Shown piece after piece: positions 39,929 to 48,372 of a stretch of DNA of 64,000 nt. The DNA comes from Sphingomonas sp. DG1-23. GTDB taxonomy: Bacteria; Pseudomonadota; Alphaproteobacteria; Sphingomonadales; Sphingomonadaceae. The stretch spans positions 186,001 through 250,000 of the forward strand of contig NZ_JAVAMA010000006.1 of assembly GCF_030730875.1 (NCBI RefSeq). The letters run 5' to 3'. The notes under the pieces are model-generated. The model was not told the DNA's origin and did no database searches. It saw only the letters and a list, made by a program, of their open reading frames with translations. Made by a program: the position numbers and the translations under genes. Within the stretch, counting starts at the first letter, position 1. The number at the start of each line of letters is the position of its first letter.

Positions 39929-41679
39929 GTTTCCGACCCGCAACCCTGCTCGCCAAGGCGCAGCCGCTCGGCCGTGCGCTGATGCTGCCGATCGCCGTGC
40001 TGCCGATCGCCGCTTTGCTGCTCCGGCTGGGCCAGGCCGACATGCTCGGCATTCCCTTCGTGGCCGCGGCGGGCGAGGCGATCTTCTCCAATCTCGGCCT
40101 GTTGTTCGCAGCCGGCGTGTCGGTCGGGCTGGCGCGCGAGAATCACGGTGCCGCCTCGCTGGCGGGCGTGGTCGCCTATCTGGTCGCGGTCGAGGGCGCG
40201 AAGGTGCTGCTCCGTCTGCCGCCGGAAATCGCCTCCGCCGCCGCGCTGGAACAGGCTGCGTGGCGCGCCAAGGAAATCAGCAAATTGAGCGTCGCCGCCG
40301 GCATTCTCGCCGGGATCACCGCAGGCGTGCTCTATAATCGCTTCTCCGACATCAAGCTGCCCGACTATCTCGCATTCTTCGCCGGCCGTCGCTTCGTGCC
40401 GATCGTCGCGGGCCTCGCCGGACTGGTCGGCGCGGTGCTGTTCGGCGTGGGCTTTCCTTGGTTCGAGACCGGCATCAACACGCTCAGCCGCTGGGTACTC
40501 GGCGCAGGGCCGATCGGACTATTCCTGTTCGGGCTGCTCAACCGGCTGCTGTTGGTCACCGGGCTGCATCACATCCTCAACAACATCCCGTGGTTCATCC
40601 TCGGCGATTTCAACGGCGCGACCGGCGACATCAAGCGCTTCTTCGCCGGCGATCCGAGCGCGGGCGCCTTCATGGCGGGCTTCTTCCCCGTGATGATGTT
40701 CGGGCTGCCCGCCGCGTGCCTGGCGATGTACCGCAACGCGCTGCCGGGGCGCCGCAAGGCAGTGGGCGGACTGTTGCTCAGCCTCGCGCTCACCTCGTTC
40801 CTGACCGGCGTCACCGAGCCGATCGAGTTCAGCTTCATGTTCCTGGCACCCGTGCTCTACGTCATCCATGCGGTGCTGACCGGCATTTCGATGGTGCTGA
40901 TGGACGCGCTCGGAGTAAAACTCGGCTTCGGCTTTTCGGCAGGGCTGATCGATTACGTGCTCAATTTCGGGCTCGCCACCCAGCCGCTGCTGCTGCTCCC
41001 GGTCGGCGCGGCCTATTTCGCGATCTATTATTTCGCGTTCAGCTGGAGCATCCGGCGCTGGGACCTCAAGACCCCTGGTCGCGATATGGAGGTGACGCTT
41101 GCGGCGCAGCAGGCGGCGGTGGGCGCGCGCGGACCCGCGGTGCTCGGTGCGCTGGGCGGCACCGCCAATGTTCGCAGCGTCGATGCCTGCACCACCAGGC
41201 TGCGGCTGGTGGTCGGCGATTTCGCGGCGATCGACGAAAATGCCCTGCGCGCCCTGGGCGCACGCGGCGTGCTCAAGCTCGACAATGGCGCGCTGCAGGT
41301 CGTGTTCGGACCGATTGCGGATCAGGTGGCGGGCGAAGTGCGCGCGGCGATGGCGGCAGGCCCGGTTGCGGCGCCCACGACGCCTGTCGCCATACCTGCG
41401 ATGCCGGCCGCCGCGGCGGCTCCCGTGGCTCCGGCGGTGCCTGCTTTCGACGCTGAAGTCATTGCGCGTGCGCTGGGGGAAGGGAATATCCGCGCGGTTC
41501 GCGCCCGGGGTACGCGGTTGCTCGTCGAGTTGGCGGATCTTGCGAAGATCGACCGTTCGGCGCTGGCGCGCGGCGGGATTCTCGCGGCGTTGGTCCCCGA
41601 CGATGCCGCACGGCCGGTGCATTTGATCGCCGGCGGCGCGACTGCCGCGCTGGCGCAGGCGCTTCAGCCGGTCAGGTAG
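39925..41679 (+). CDS. nagE: GlcNAc-specific PTS permease EIICB (NagE type) with extra EIIB-like domain
   Basis: A 584-residue inner-membrane permease. EIIC (1 to about 385) has about ten hydrophobic segments and glucose-family motifs (LGLLFAAGVSVGLAREN, GLHHILNNIPWF, FLTGVTEPIEFSFMFLAP). EIIB (about 400-475) has phospho-cysteine 422 in RSVDACTTRLRL. After an alanine/proline linker a second EIIB-like domain (about 510-584) aligns throughout but reads AVRARGTRLLVEL, with the cysteine lost. ATG overlaps the upstream stop (ATGA). Transport with phosphorylation delivers GlcNAc-6-P to NagA. Confidence 0.94.
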   Translation: MSFRPATLLAKAQPLGRALMLPIAVLPIAALLLRLGQADMLGIPFVAAAGEAIFSNLGLLFAAGVSVGLARENHGAASLAGVVAYLVAVEGAKVLLRLPPEIASAAALEQAAWRAKEISKLSVAAGILAGITAGVLYNRFSDIKLPDYLAFFAGRRFVPIVAGLAGLVGAVLFGVGFPWFETGINTLSRWVLGAGPIGLFLFGLLNRLLLVTGLHHILNNIPWFILGDFNGATGDIKRFFAGDPSAGAFMAGFFPVMMFGLPAACLAMYRNALPGRRKAVGGLLLSLALTSFLTGVTEPIEFSFMFLAPVLYVIHAVLTGISMVLMDALGVKLGFGFSAGLIDYVLNFGLATQPLLLLPVGAAYFAIYYFAFSWSIRRWDLKTPGRDMEVTLAAQQAAVGARGPAVLGALGGTANVRSVDACTTRLRLVVGDFAAIDENALRALGARGVLKLDNGALQVVFGPIADQVAGEVRAAMAAGPVAAPTTPVAIPAMPAAAAAPVAPAVPAFDAEVIARALGEGNIRAVRARGTRLLVELADLAKIDRSALARGGILAALVPDDAARPVHLIAGGATAALAQALQPVR

Positions 41680-41929
41680 CGCGCCGGATCAGTCCGGCGC
41701 GGTCCGCCTCGACGACGTCGGCGTAGGAGACCCGTCCGGTCTCGCTCTCGATCCAGCATTCGGCATCGCCGTACCCGCCCTGCCGCACCAATACGAAGGC
41801 GCAGTCGCCGAACGGGCCGAACAACGCCGTGACCGGGCCGCCGCGCGCGGAGGGCCGGTTGACATAGACTTCGGCAAAGGCGCTCATCGGCGGCAGATTG
41901 ACGGCAGCAGCGCCGCACATCGTGTCCAT
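41672..41929 (-). CDS. Small hypothetical protein
   Basis: An 85-residue soluble protein I do not recognise. The start ATG is preceded by CTGGAGGGGTT, a strong Shine-Dalgarno; the open frame extends further upstream without support. Sequence features: VYVNRPSARGGPVTALFGPF (a possible strand-loop region), CAFVLVRQGGYGDAECWI and a C-terminal IRRAT. No signal peptide. It ends eight bases inside the end of nagE (convergent overlap), which is unusual but allowed. Confidence 0.55.
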   Translation of the reverse strand: MDTMCGAAAVNLPPMSAFAEVYVNRPSARGGPVTALFGPFGDCAFVLVRQGGYGDAECWIESETGRVSYADVVEADRAGLIRRAT

Positions 41930-42060
41930 AACCCCTCCAGGTCCCCGTCCCTTTCTTCCGATTTCCGCGGCTTCTGTGGCTGCGTGCTGAATCGGTTGGA
42001 CAGGTTTGGAGTATGCCGTGCCATTTCGGCGCGTCAATCGGCAAATCTGCGGCCAGATCG

Positions 42061-42088
42061 TATAATCTGTCTAACCAATAGGTCTTAC
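42061..42088 (+). promoter_or_regulatory. -10-like TATAAT and paired FadR-type half-sites
   Basis: TATAAT at 42061-42066 is followed by GTCTAACC-AATA-GGTCTTAC (42069-42088), a partial dyad holding two G-T-N3-A-C cores (GTCTAAC and GTCTTAC), the core recognised by FadR/FCD regulators. It lies 60 bases upstream of the FCD regulator start, suggesting autoregulation. No good -35 was seen. Confidence 0.45.
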
Positions 42089-42147
42089 ACGACTTGGCAG
42101 GCCGCTGCGTTTGGGACTATTTTCCGACGAGGGAAGGGGAGGGCCGA

Positions 42148-42846
42148 TTGGCACAGGGAATTGCGCATCCGGGCGAGGGGAGGCTTGCCGATCGCGCCTA
42201 TGCGCAGATCGTCGAGATCATCAACGGCGGCGATCTCCAGATCGGCGACCGGTTGCCCTCCGAACCGCGGCTCGCCGAGAGGTTCGGCATGTCGCGCACG
42301 GTGGTGCGCGAGGCGCTGGTGCGGCTCGCCGCCGACGGCATCACCGAGGCACGGCGCGGCGCGGGCTCGTACATCATGCGGCGCCCCTCCGAGCGGCTCG
42401 GCGCGCATATGCCGATGGCCGAATTGTCGGCGACGCTCGGCACCTATGAAGTGCGTTTCGTGCTCGAGGCCGAGGCCTGCCGGCTCGCGGCGATGCGCCG
42501 CTCGCCCGAGCAGATGGAGACGATCCAGCGGGCGATGGACGCGCTGCGCGACGCCCTGCATTCGAACGGGCCGGCGCACGAAGAGGATTGGGTGCTCCAT
42601 CGGTCGATCTTCGAGGCGACCGCCAATCCGGCGTTCGTCGCGGCATTCGATCATCTCGAAGAGGGAATCTACCGGATCCTGCGCGCCGGGGTCGACATCT
42701 CGCGGGCAAGGCCCCCGGAAGCGATCGGGGCGATGATCACCGAGCACGAGATGGTGGTCGAGGCGATCCGTGCGCAGGACGCCGACGCCGCCGCACTGGC
42801 GATGCGCTGGCATTTGTCGCAGGGGCGGAAGCGGTTGATGCCCTGA
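42148..42846 (+). CDS. FadR/FCD-subfamily GntR regulator
   Basis: A 232-residue regulator with an N-terminal winged helix (about 12-80: RLADRAYAQIVEIINGG, LPSEPRLAERFGMSRTVVRE, GITEARRGAGSYIM) and a C-terminal helical FCD domain (about 95-225) with YEVRFVLEAEACRLAA, a conserved FHRSIFEAT-like WVLHRSIFEATANPAF, EHEMVVEAIRAQDAD and WHLSQGR. The histidine and aspartate residues there are typical metal/ligand sites. The TTG start is chosen for GGGAAGGGGAGGG just upstream. Neighbours give no clue to the target; it converges on the ABC exporter operon. FCD regulators usually respond to organic or sugar acids. Confidence 0.85.
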   Translation: MAQGIAHPGEGRLADRAYAQIVEIINGGDLQIGDRLPSEPRLAERFGMSRTVVREALVRLAADGITEARRGAGSYIMRRPSERLGAHMPMAELSATLGTYEVRFVLEAEACRLAAMRRSPEQMETIQRAMDALRDALHSNGPAHEEDWVLHRSIFEATANPAFVAAFDHLEEGIYRILRAGVDISRARPPEAIGAMITEHEMVVEAIRAQDADAAALAMRWHLSQGRKRLMP

Positions 42847-42853
42847 GCGGCGG

Positions 42854-44245
42854 CTAGCGCCAGCCCCCGCCGAGCGCCTTGTAGAGCGCGATCGCCGCCT
42901 GACCCTTGGCCGCCTTTGCCTGATCGGCGCGCCGCTCCGCACCGAGCAGCGACTGGCGCGCGCGGGCGAGGGTCAACCGGTCGTCCTCGCCGCTGGTGGC
43001 GCGCTTGTCGGCCAGCGCAAAGGCTGCGCGTTCGCGTTCCGCTGCTGCGCCAGCCTCGGCTTCGGCGGTGCGGGCGTTGAGGAAGCGGTTGATCGCCGCC
43101 TCGCTGTCCGACAGCGCGCCGAGCACGGCCTTTTCGTAGCGCGCGGCGGCGCCTTGGGCGCGCGCGTCGGCGGCACGGATCTGCGCGCGGATCGTCCCGC
43201 CCGAGAAGATCGGCCAGGAGAAGCTCGGACCGATCTGAAGCCGGGTGCTGTCCCCCGAGAAGAGATCGCCTGGCGTCCGCGCCTGCTGGCCGAGGCTGCC
43301 GATCAGGCTGAAGCGCGGGAACAGGTCCGCGGTGGCGACGCCGATATCGGCGGTCGCGGCGGCGAGCTCGCGCTCGGCGCGGCGGATGTCGGGGCGGCGC
43401 TCGAGCAACTCGGAGCGCACGCCGATCAGGATGCGGTCGGGGCTGGCCGGCAGCGGCGCGGGCTTGCGCAGCGCGGGGGCGATTTCCTCGGGCGGCGCGC
43501 CGACCAGGGCCGCGATCCGGTACGCTGCTGCCGCCCCGCGGGCCTCGGCATCGGGCACCGCCGCGGCGCTGGTCCGTGCGGCGCCCTCGGCGCGTTCGAG
43601 GTCGAGCCGCGATGCCTCGCCGGCGTCGAGGCGCAGCCGGGTCAGCCGCGCGAGTTCGGCGTCCGAGCCCGCGAGCGCCTGTGCGCTGGCCGCGTCCGCC
43701 TGTGCGGCGCGCAGATCGAAATAGCTCCGCGCGACTTCGCCGATCAGGGTCAGCATCACGTCGCGCCGGCCGAACAAGGCCGCCTCGGCGCGCGCGTTCG
43801 CGGCTTCGGTCTGGCGGGTGCGGCGGCCCCAGAAATCGAGTTCCCAGCTGGCGTCGAAGCCGAGGTCGAACAGGCGGAACTCGCGGTCGACGCCGGGGAT
43901 GTTGCCGATCGGCAGCTGGCCGTTCTCGCTCAGCCGGTTCTCGGTGACCGAGCCCTTGGCCTCGAGGCTTGGCAGCCGTCCGCCCGCCACGGCGTCGCGA
44001 TTGGCGCGAGCTTCGGCGAGGCGTGCTTCGGCTTCGCGCAGGTCGGGGGCGCTGGCCAGCGCACGGTCGACCAGCGCCGCGAGCTGGGGGTCGCCGAACC
44101 CGTCCCACCAGGCGAGGTCGACCGCGCCGGGAGTGCCGGGCTCGAGCCACGGCGCCTGGCTCGCCGCGGTGGGCGCGGGGCGCTGATAGTCGGGGCCGAC
44201 GGTGCAGCCGGCGAGGACGAGGGCGAGCAGGGGCAGGCGGGGCAT
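42854..44245 (-). CDS. Outer-membrane efflux lipoprotein (NodT/OprM family) of the ABC exporter
   Basis: A 463-residue TolC-like outer-membrane factor. Signal peptide ends in VLAGC-T (cysteine 14), then VGPDYQRP, the family start. Two repeated coiled-coil regions contain WELDFWGRRTRQTEAANARA, RRPDIRRAERELAAATADIG (in parts) and FPRFSLIGSLG. It would give the YbhGFSR-like pump a continuous path across the outer membrane. It starts five bases after the ybhR stop, so it is the last gene of that operon. E. coli ybhGFSR lacks such a gene. Confidence 0.9.
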   Translation of the reverse strand: MPRLPLLALVLAGCTVGPDYQRPAPTAASQAPWLEPGTPGAVDLAWWDGFGDPQLAALVDRALASAPDLREAEARLAEARANRDAVAGGRLPSLEAKGSVTENRLSENGQLPIGNIPGVDREFRLFDLGFDASWELDFWGRRTRQTEAANARAEAALFGRRDVMLTLIGEVARSYFDLRAAQADAASAQALAGSDAELARLTRLRLDAGEASRLDLERAEGAARTSAAAVPDAEARGAAAAYRIAALVGAPPEEIAPALRKPAPLPASPDRILIGVRSELLERRPDIRRAERELAAATADIGVATADLFPRFSLIGSLGQQARTPGDLFSGDSTRLQIGPSFSWPIFSGGTIRAQIRAADARAQGAAARYEKAVLGALSDSEAAINRFLNARTAEAEAGAAAERERAAFALADKRATSGEDDRLTLARARQSLLGAERRADQAKAAKGQAAIALYKALGGGWR

Positions 44246-44250
44246 TCGGG

Positions 44251-45354
44251 TCACTCCATGCGCGCGCGGAACAGCCAGGCCGATGCGGAGAGCGTCGCGC
44301 AGGCGATCAGCGCGAGCGGCCAGAGCTGGTGGAACACGGCGGCGGCGGGCATCGCCTTGAGGAACAACCCCTGGACGATGACGAGGAAATAGCGGGCAGG
44401 ATCGAGATAGGTCACGACCTGGAGCCAGCCGGGCATGTTGTCGATCGGGCTGGCATAGCCCGAGAGCAAGATCAGCGGCGTGGTGATCAGGAACACCCCG
44501 AGAAACGCCTGTTGCTGGGTCCTGGCGATCGCCGAGACGAGCATGCCGAGCCCGATCAATGCGAGCATGTACATCGCGAGGCTGAGGAAGAAGAGCAGGA
44601 GCGATCCGGTGAACGGCACCCCGAACACCAAAGGCGCGATCACCAGATAGAGGCTGCCGTTGATCATCCCGATGACGAAGGGCGGGACCATCTTGCCGAT
44701 CAATATTTCGTGGACCCGCAAGGGCGAGACCATCAGCTGGTCGAACGTCCCCAATTCGCGTTCGCGCGCCACCGATTGCGAAGTGATCGCGAGGCCCGCG
44801 ACCGAGGTGATGATCGCCACCAGCGACGGCAAGGTGAACCAGATATAATCGAGCGCGGGATTGTACCAATTGGTGATCACGCTCCCCGGCGGCGCCGACG
44901 GACCCGGCCGGGCGACGAGATCCGCACCGACGCTGCCGACGATCTGGGTGAGATAGCCGTTGACGATCTGCGCGGCGTTCGACCGGCGGCCGTCGAGCAC
45001 CACGCCGACCGTCGCCGGCTTGCCTGCGGCGACCCGCCGATCGAAATCCTCGTCGATCACCAGCGCGGCGATGACCTTCTGGTTGTCGATCGCCTCGCGC
45101 AATTCGTGCGGGCTGCGCAGCGGCACGATCTTGCGGAAATTGGGGCTGCCGGCGATGCGGCTGACGATCTCCGCCGAATGCGCCCCCGAGCTGCGGTCGA
45201 AGATCGCGACGTCGACATTCTTGACGTCGAGCGTGGTCGCGAAGGTGAAGATGAACAGCTGCATCAACGGCGGCACGAACAATACGATGCGCGACTTGGG
45301 ATCGCGCAGCACCGCCCACATCTCCTTGACGATCATGGCCAAGAGCCGGCGCAT
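44251..45354 (-). CDS. ybhR: ABC exporter permease, YbhR-like
   Basis: A 367-residue ABC-2 type permease: one N-terminal helix (residues about 22-42, VLFVPPLMQLFIFTFA), a large extracytoplasmic domain, then five helices (about 170-360). VARERELGTFDQLMVSPLR and LLSGYASPIDNMP are typical ABC-2 motifs. It directly follows ybhS (ATG adjacent to the TAG), so the two permeases form a heterodimer with the double-ATPase YbhF. Length matches E. coli YbhR. Confidence 0.9.
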   Translation of the reverse strand: MRRLLAMIVKEMWAVLRDPKSRIVLFVPPLMQLFIFTFATTLDVKNVDVAIFDRSSGAHSAEIVSRIAGSPNFRKIVPLRSPHELREAIDNQKVIAALVIDEDFDRRVAAGKPATVGVVLDGRRSNAAQIVNGYLTQIVGSVGADLVARPGPSAPPGSVITNWYNPALDYIWFTLPSLVAIITSVAGLAITSQSVARERELGTFDQLMVSPLRVHEILIGKMVPPFVIGMINGSLYLVIAPLVFGVPFTGSLLLFFLSLAMYMLALIGLGMLVSAIARTQQQAFLGVFLITTPLILLSGYASPIDNMPGWLQVVTYLDPARYFLVIVQGLFLKAMPAAAVFHQLWPLALIACATLSASAWLFRARME

Positions 45355-46482
45355 CTAGTCGAGACTCCGGCGAGTGACGCGGAACGAGAGCAGGAAGAAG
45401 ACCAGCCCGAAGCCGAGCATGATACCGATATTGGGTAGCAACAGCGCCCATTGGTCGCCGGCGAGGAACACCGATTCGAGACAGGGAATCAGGTAGCGCG
45501 CGGGGACCAGATAGGTCAGCGCCTGGATCGGCCATGGCATCGAACTGATCTCGTAGATGAAGCCCGAGAGCAGGAAGGTCGGCAGGAATGCGGAGAGCAA
45601 GGCGATCTGGCTCGCGACGAACTGGTTCTTGGTCGCCGAGGAAATGAACAGCCCGAGCCCCAATGCGGGCATCAGGAATGCCGATCCGACGATGAACAAT
45701 GCGAACACCGATCCGCGGAACGGCACGCCGAACACGAACACACCAATGACGGTGCACAGCGCCATCGAGGCGAGCGCGAGCAGGTAATAGGGGATCACCT
45801 TGCTGGCGATGAACTCGGCCATCGAGATCGGGGTGGCCATCATCGCCTCCATCGTGCCGCGCTCCCATTCGCGCGCGACGACCAGCGCCGTGAGCAAGGT
45901 GCCAATCATCGTCATGACGTTGGCGATCGATCCGGGGACGAGGAAATAGCGGCTCTTGAGCTCGGGATTGTACCAGAAGCGCGCCGACAGGCTGACCGGC
46001 GGTCCGGCGGCGGCGGGGTTGCGCTCGAGCCCTTCGGCCGCCGCCCATTGCGCCCGCACCCCCTCGGCATAGGCCGCGGCGAAATTGGCGGTGTTGGGCT
46101 GCGATCCATCGGCGATGATCTGGATCGCGGGCGCGCGGCCGCGCTTGACGCCCTCGCCGAAATCCTGCGGGATGACGATGATCGCGCGCAGGTCGCCGGC
46201 GACCATCGCCTCGCGCACCGGCTGGATCGTCCGCGCCATGCGGACCTCGAAATAGCGCGAGGTCTGATAGGCCTGCGCCAATCGCAGCGCCGGCGCGCTC
46301 GAATCCTGCAGCACCACGCCGATCCGCGTCCGGCTGCTGTCGAGCGACACCGCATAGCCGAACAGGAACAACAGGATCATCGGCAGCACGAAGGCGATCA
46401 GGAAGGTCGAAGGATCGCGCAAGATCTGCGCGGCTTCCTTGCGGACGAGCGCGGCGAGGCGGCGGGCGGAGAAGGTGCTCAT
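45355..46482 (-). CDS. ybhS: ABC exporter permease, YbhS-like
   Basis: A 375-residue ABC-2 permease with the same topology as its partner: first helix at about 28-48 (FLIAFVLPMILLFLFGYAVS), an extracytoplasmic domain, then WERGTMEAMMATPISMAEFI, five more helices and FLLSGFIYEISSMPWPIQAL. The ATG was chosen at the end of the intergenic repeat region, since the longer frame runs into ybhF. It pairs with YbhR for export of drugs, cations or lipophilic compounds; the substrate cannot be told. Confidence 0.9.
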   Translation of the reverse strand: MSTFSARRLAALVRKEAAQILRDPSTFLIAFVLPMILLFLFGYAVSLDSSRTRIGVVLQDSSAPALRLAQAYQTSRYFEVRMARTIQPVREAMVAGDLRAIIVIPQDFGEGVKRGRAPAIQIIADGSQPNTANFAAAYAEGVRAQWAAAEGLERNPAAAGPPVSLSARFWYNPELKSRYFLVPGSIANVMTMIGTLLTALVVAREWERGTMEAMMATPISMAEFIASKVIPYYLLALASMALCTVIGVFVFGVPFRGSVFALFIVGSAFLMPALGLGLFISSATKNQFVASQIALLSAFLPTFLLSGFIYEISSMPWPIQALTYLVPARYLIPCLESVFLAGDQWALLLPNIGIMLGFGLVFFLLSFRVTRRSLD

Positions 46483-46497
46483 CCCGATCTCACAATA

Positions 46498-46521
46498 GTG
46501 CTCCTGCTTTCGCAGGAGCAC
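46498..46521. repeat. Single REP-like palindrome
   Basis: GTGCTCCTGC-TTTC-GCAGGAGCAC is a perfect 10-base-pair hairpin between ybhF and ybhS. The same arm sequences form the paired repeats at 48275-48355 and 57735-57815. Confidence 0.9.
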
Positions 46522-46544
46522 GCGCGAGGAGACGTGATGGCTTC

Positions 46545-48269
46545 TCACGCCGCCTCCCTTTCGCCGCGGTTGCGATCGAATTCCTCGATCAGGGCGATGA
46601 AGGCGTCTTCCATCGTCGGATCGTCGAGGCCTGCCAGCTTGCCGGCCTGCGCCTTGAGCTCGTCGGGGGTGCCGGTGGCGATCTGTTCGGCGCGGTAGAT
46701 CAAGGTGACGCGGTCGCAATATTCGGCCTCGTCCATGAAATGGGTGGTGACCAATACGGTCACCCCCTTCTCGACCAGCCCGTTGATATGGGTCCAGAAC
46801 TCGCGGCGAGTCACCGGATCGACGCCCGAAGTCGGCTCGTCGAGGAACAGGACCGGCGGCTCGTGCATCACCGCACAGGCCAGCGCGAGGCGCTGCTTGA
46901 AGCCGAGCGGCAGGGTGCCGGCATTGACGTCGAGCTTGCCCTTCAGCTCGAAGATCTCGATCATCGCCTCGATCGCGCGCTTCGCCTTGTCTCGGTCGAG
47001 ATCGTAGGCGCCGGCGAAGAAGTCGAGATTCTGGCGGACGCTGAGATCGCCGTAGAGCGAGAATTTCTGGGCCATGTACCCGAGTGAGGCGCGGGCATCG
47101 GCGCGCGAGCGGCGCAGATCGTGCCCGGCCACCGCGCCGCTGCCGCTGGTCGGGGTCAGCAATCCGCAGAGCATCTTGAAGGTGGTCGACTTGCCCGCGC
47201 CATTGGGCCCGAGCAGCCCGAAGATCTGCCCGCGCGGAATCTGGAAATGCATGTCGCTCGCCGCAACGAAATCGCCGAAGCGTCGCGTCAGCCCCTTCGC
47301 CTCGATCGCGCATTCGCTGCTGTCGGGGATCGTCCGATAGCGTTCGGCGAGCGCGCTGGTGCCCTTGGGTCCGCCGCCCAGCCGCTCGATAAAGCCGTCC
47401 TCGAAGCGGGGCGGGGCGGCCTCCACCGCGCCGTCCACGGCGTCGAGCGATTGCGGGGTGGGAGCGGGGGCGCCCTCCGCCATCAGCAGCCGCACCGATC
47501 GCCCCTGGATCGTCCCGTCGATCACTTCGCCGCGATCGAGCTTGCGCGTCAGAAAGTGGCGGCGCCGATCCTTGAAGCCGGTGACGCGGAACACCCGATC
47601 GGCGACCTTGCCGGTGAGATCGGCCGGCGGGCCATCGAACAGCAATTTGCCTTCGTTGAGCAGATAGACGTGATCGCACTTCTCGGCTTCATCGAGATAG
47701 GCGGTAGACCACAGGACTCCGATCCCCTGATCGGTCAGGTCGCCGACCATCGCCCAGAGTTCGCGCCGCGAGATCGGATCGACGCCGACCCCGGGCTCGT
47801 CGAGCAGCAGAACTTTCGGGGTCTTGACCAATGCGCAGGCGAGACCGAGCTTCTGCTTCATGCCGCCGGAGAGCTTGCCGGCGAGACGGTCCTGAAAGCG
47901 CGCGAGGTCGGTGAAATCGAGCAGCCGGTCGAAACTCTCCTTGTGCTCGGATGCGGGAAGGCCGCGGACTTCGGCATAGAGGGTGAGATTCTCGAGGACG
48001 GTGAGGTCTTCGTACAATCCGAAACGCTGCGGCATGTAACCGAGATCGTCGAGCCGCTGTCCCGGAATGGCGCCGAGCATTTCGACTTTGCCTTCGGTCG
48101 GCGCCATCAGCCCGGCGAGGATGCGGATCAGCGTGGTCTTGCCCGCGCCATCGGGGCCAACGAGGCCGGTGACCTTGCCCGGTGCGATCGCCATCGAGAC
48201 GCCGTCGAGCGCAGCGAGGGCGTCGAAGCGTTTGACGAGGTCGGTGGTGCGGGCGATGGTCTCGGTCAC
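46545..48269 (-). CDS. ybhF: ABC exporter double-ATPase, YbhF-like
   Basis: A 574-residue protein with two ABC ATPase domains. Domain 1 (about 5-230): Walker A GPDGAGKTT, Q-loop YMPQRFGLY, signature LSGGMKQK, Walker B VLLLDEPGVGVDP. Domain 2 (about 330-560): Walker A GPNGAGKST, Q-loop YMAQKFSLY, and signature L-P-L-G-F-K-Q-R (degenerate from LSGGQ), Walker B VLFLDEPTSGVDP. The linker is poorly conserved. GTG start; upstream it is separated from ybhG by a palindromic repeat. Length and layout match E. coli YbhF (578). Confidence 0.93.
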   Translation of the reverse strand: MTETIARTTDLVKRFDALAALDGVSMAIAPGKVTGLVGPDGAGKTTLIRILAGLMAPTEGKVEMLGAIPGQRLDDLGYMPQRFGLYEDLTVLENLTLYAEVRGLPASEHKESFDRLLDFTDLARFQDRLAGKLSGGMKQKLGLACALVKTPKVLLLDEPGVGVDPISRRELWAMVGDLTDQGIGVLWSTAYLDEAEKCDHVYLLNEGKLLFDGPPADLTGKVADRVFRVTGFKDRRRHFLTRKLDRGEVIDGTIQGRSVRLLMAEGAPAPTPQSLDAVDGAVEAAPPRFEDGFIERLGGGPKGTSALAERYRTIPDSSECAIEAKGLTRRFGDFVAASDMHFQIPRGQIFGLLGPNGAGKSTTFKMLCGLLTPTSGSGAVAGHDLRRSRADARASLGYMAQKFSLYGDLSVRQNLDFFAGAYDLDRDKAKRAIEAMIEIFELKGKLDVNAGTLPLGFKQRLALACAVMHEPPVLFLDEPTSGVDPVTRREFWTHINGLVEKGVTVLVTTHFMDEAEYCDRVTLIYRAEQIATGTPDELKAQAGKLAGLDDPTMEDAFIALIEEFDRNRGEREAA

Positions 48270-48274
48270 GATTC

Positions 48275-48355
48275 CAGTGCTCCTGAGAAAGCAGGAGCCC
48301 AGAGGCGCAAGCGAGCCACTCCGGACCCTGGGCTCCTGCTTTTGCAGGAGCACTG
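48275..48355. repeat. 81-base REPIN-like inverted pair
   Basis: Two REP arms in opposite orientation: CAGTGCTCCTG... GCAGGAGCCCAG at the left and CTGGGCTCCTGC... GCAGGAGCACTG at the right, with a non-conserved 25-base centre. It sits in the ybhG-ybhF gap, overlapping the ybhF leader. Same length and ends as the copy at 57735. Confidence 0.9.
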
Positions 48356-48372
48356 CTTCAGGAGTCTCGTCG

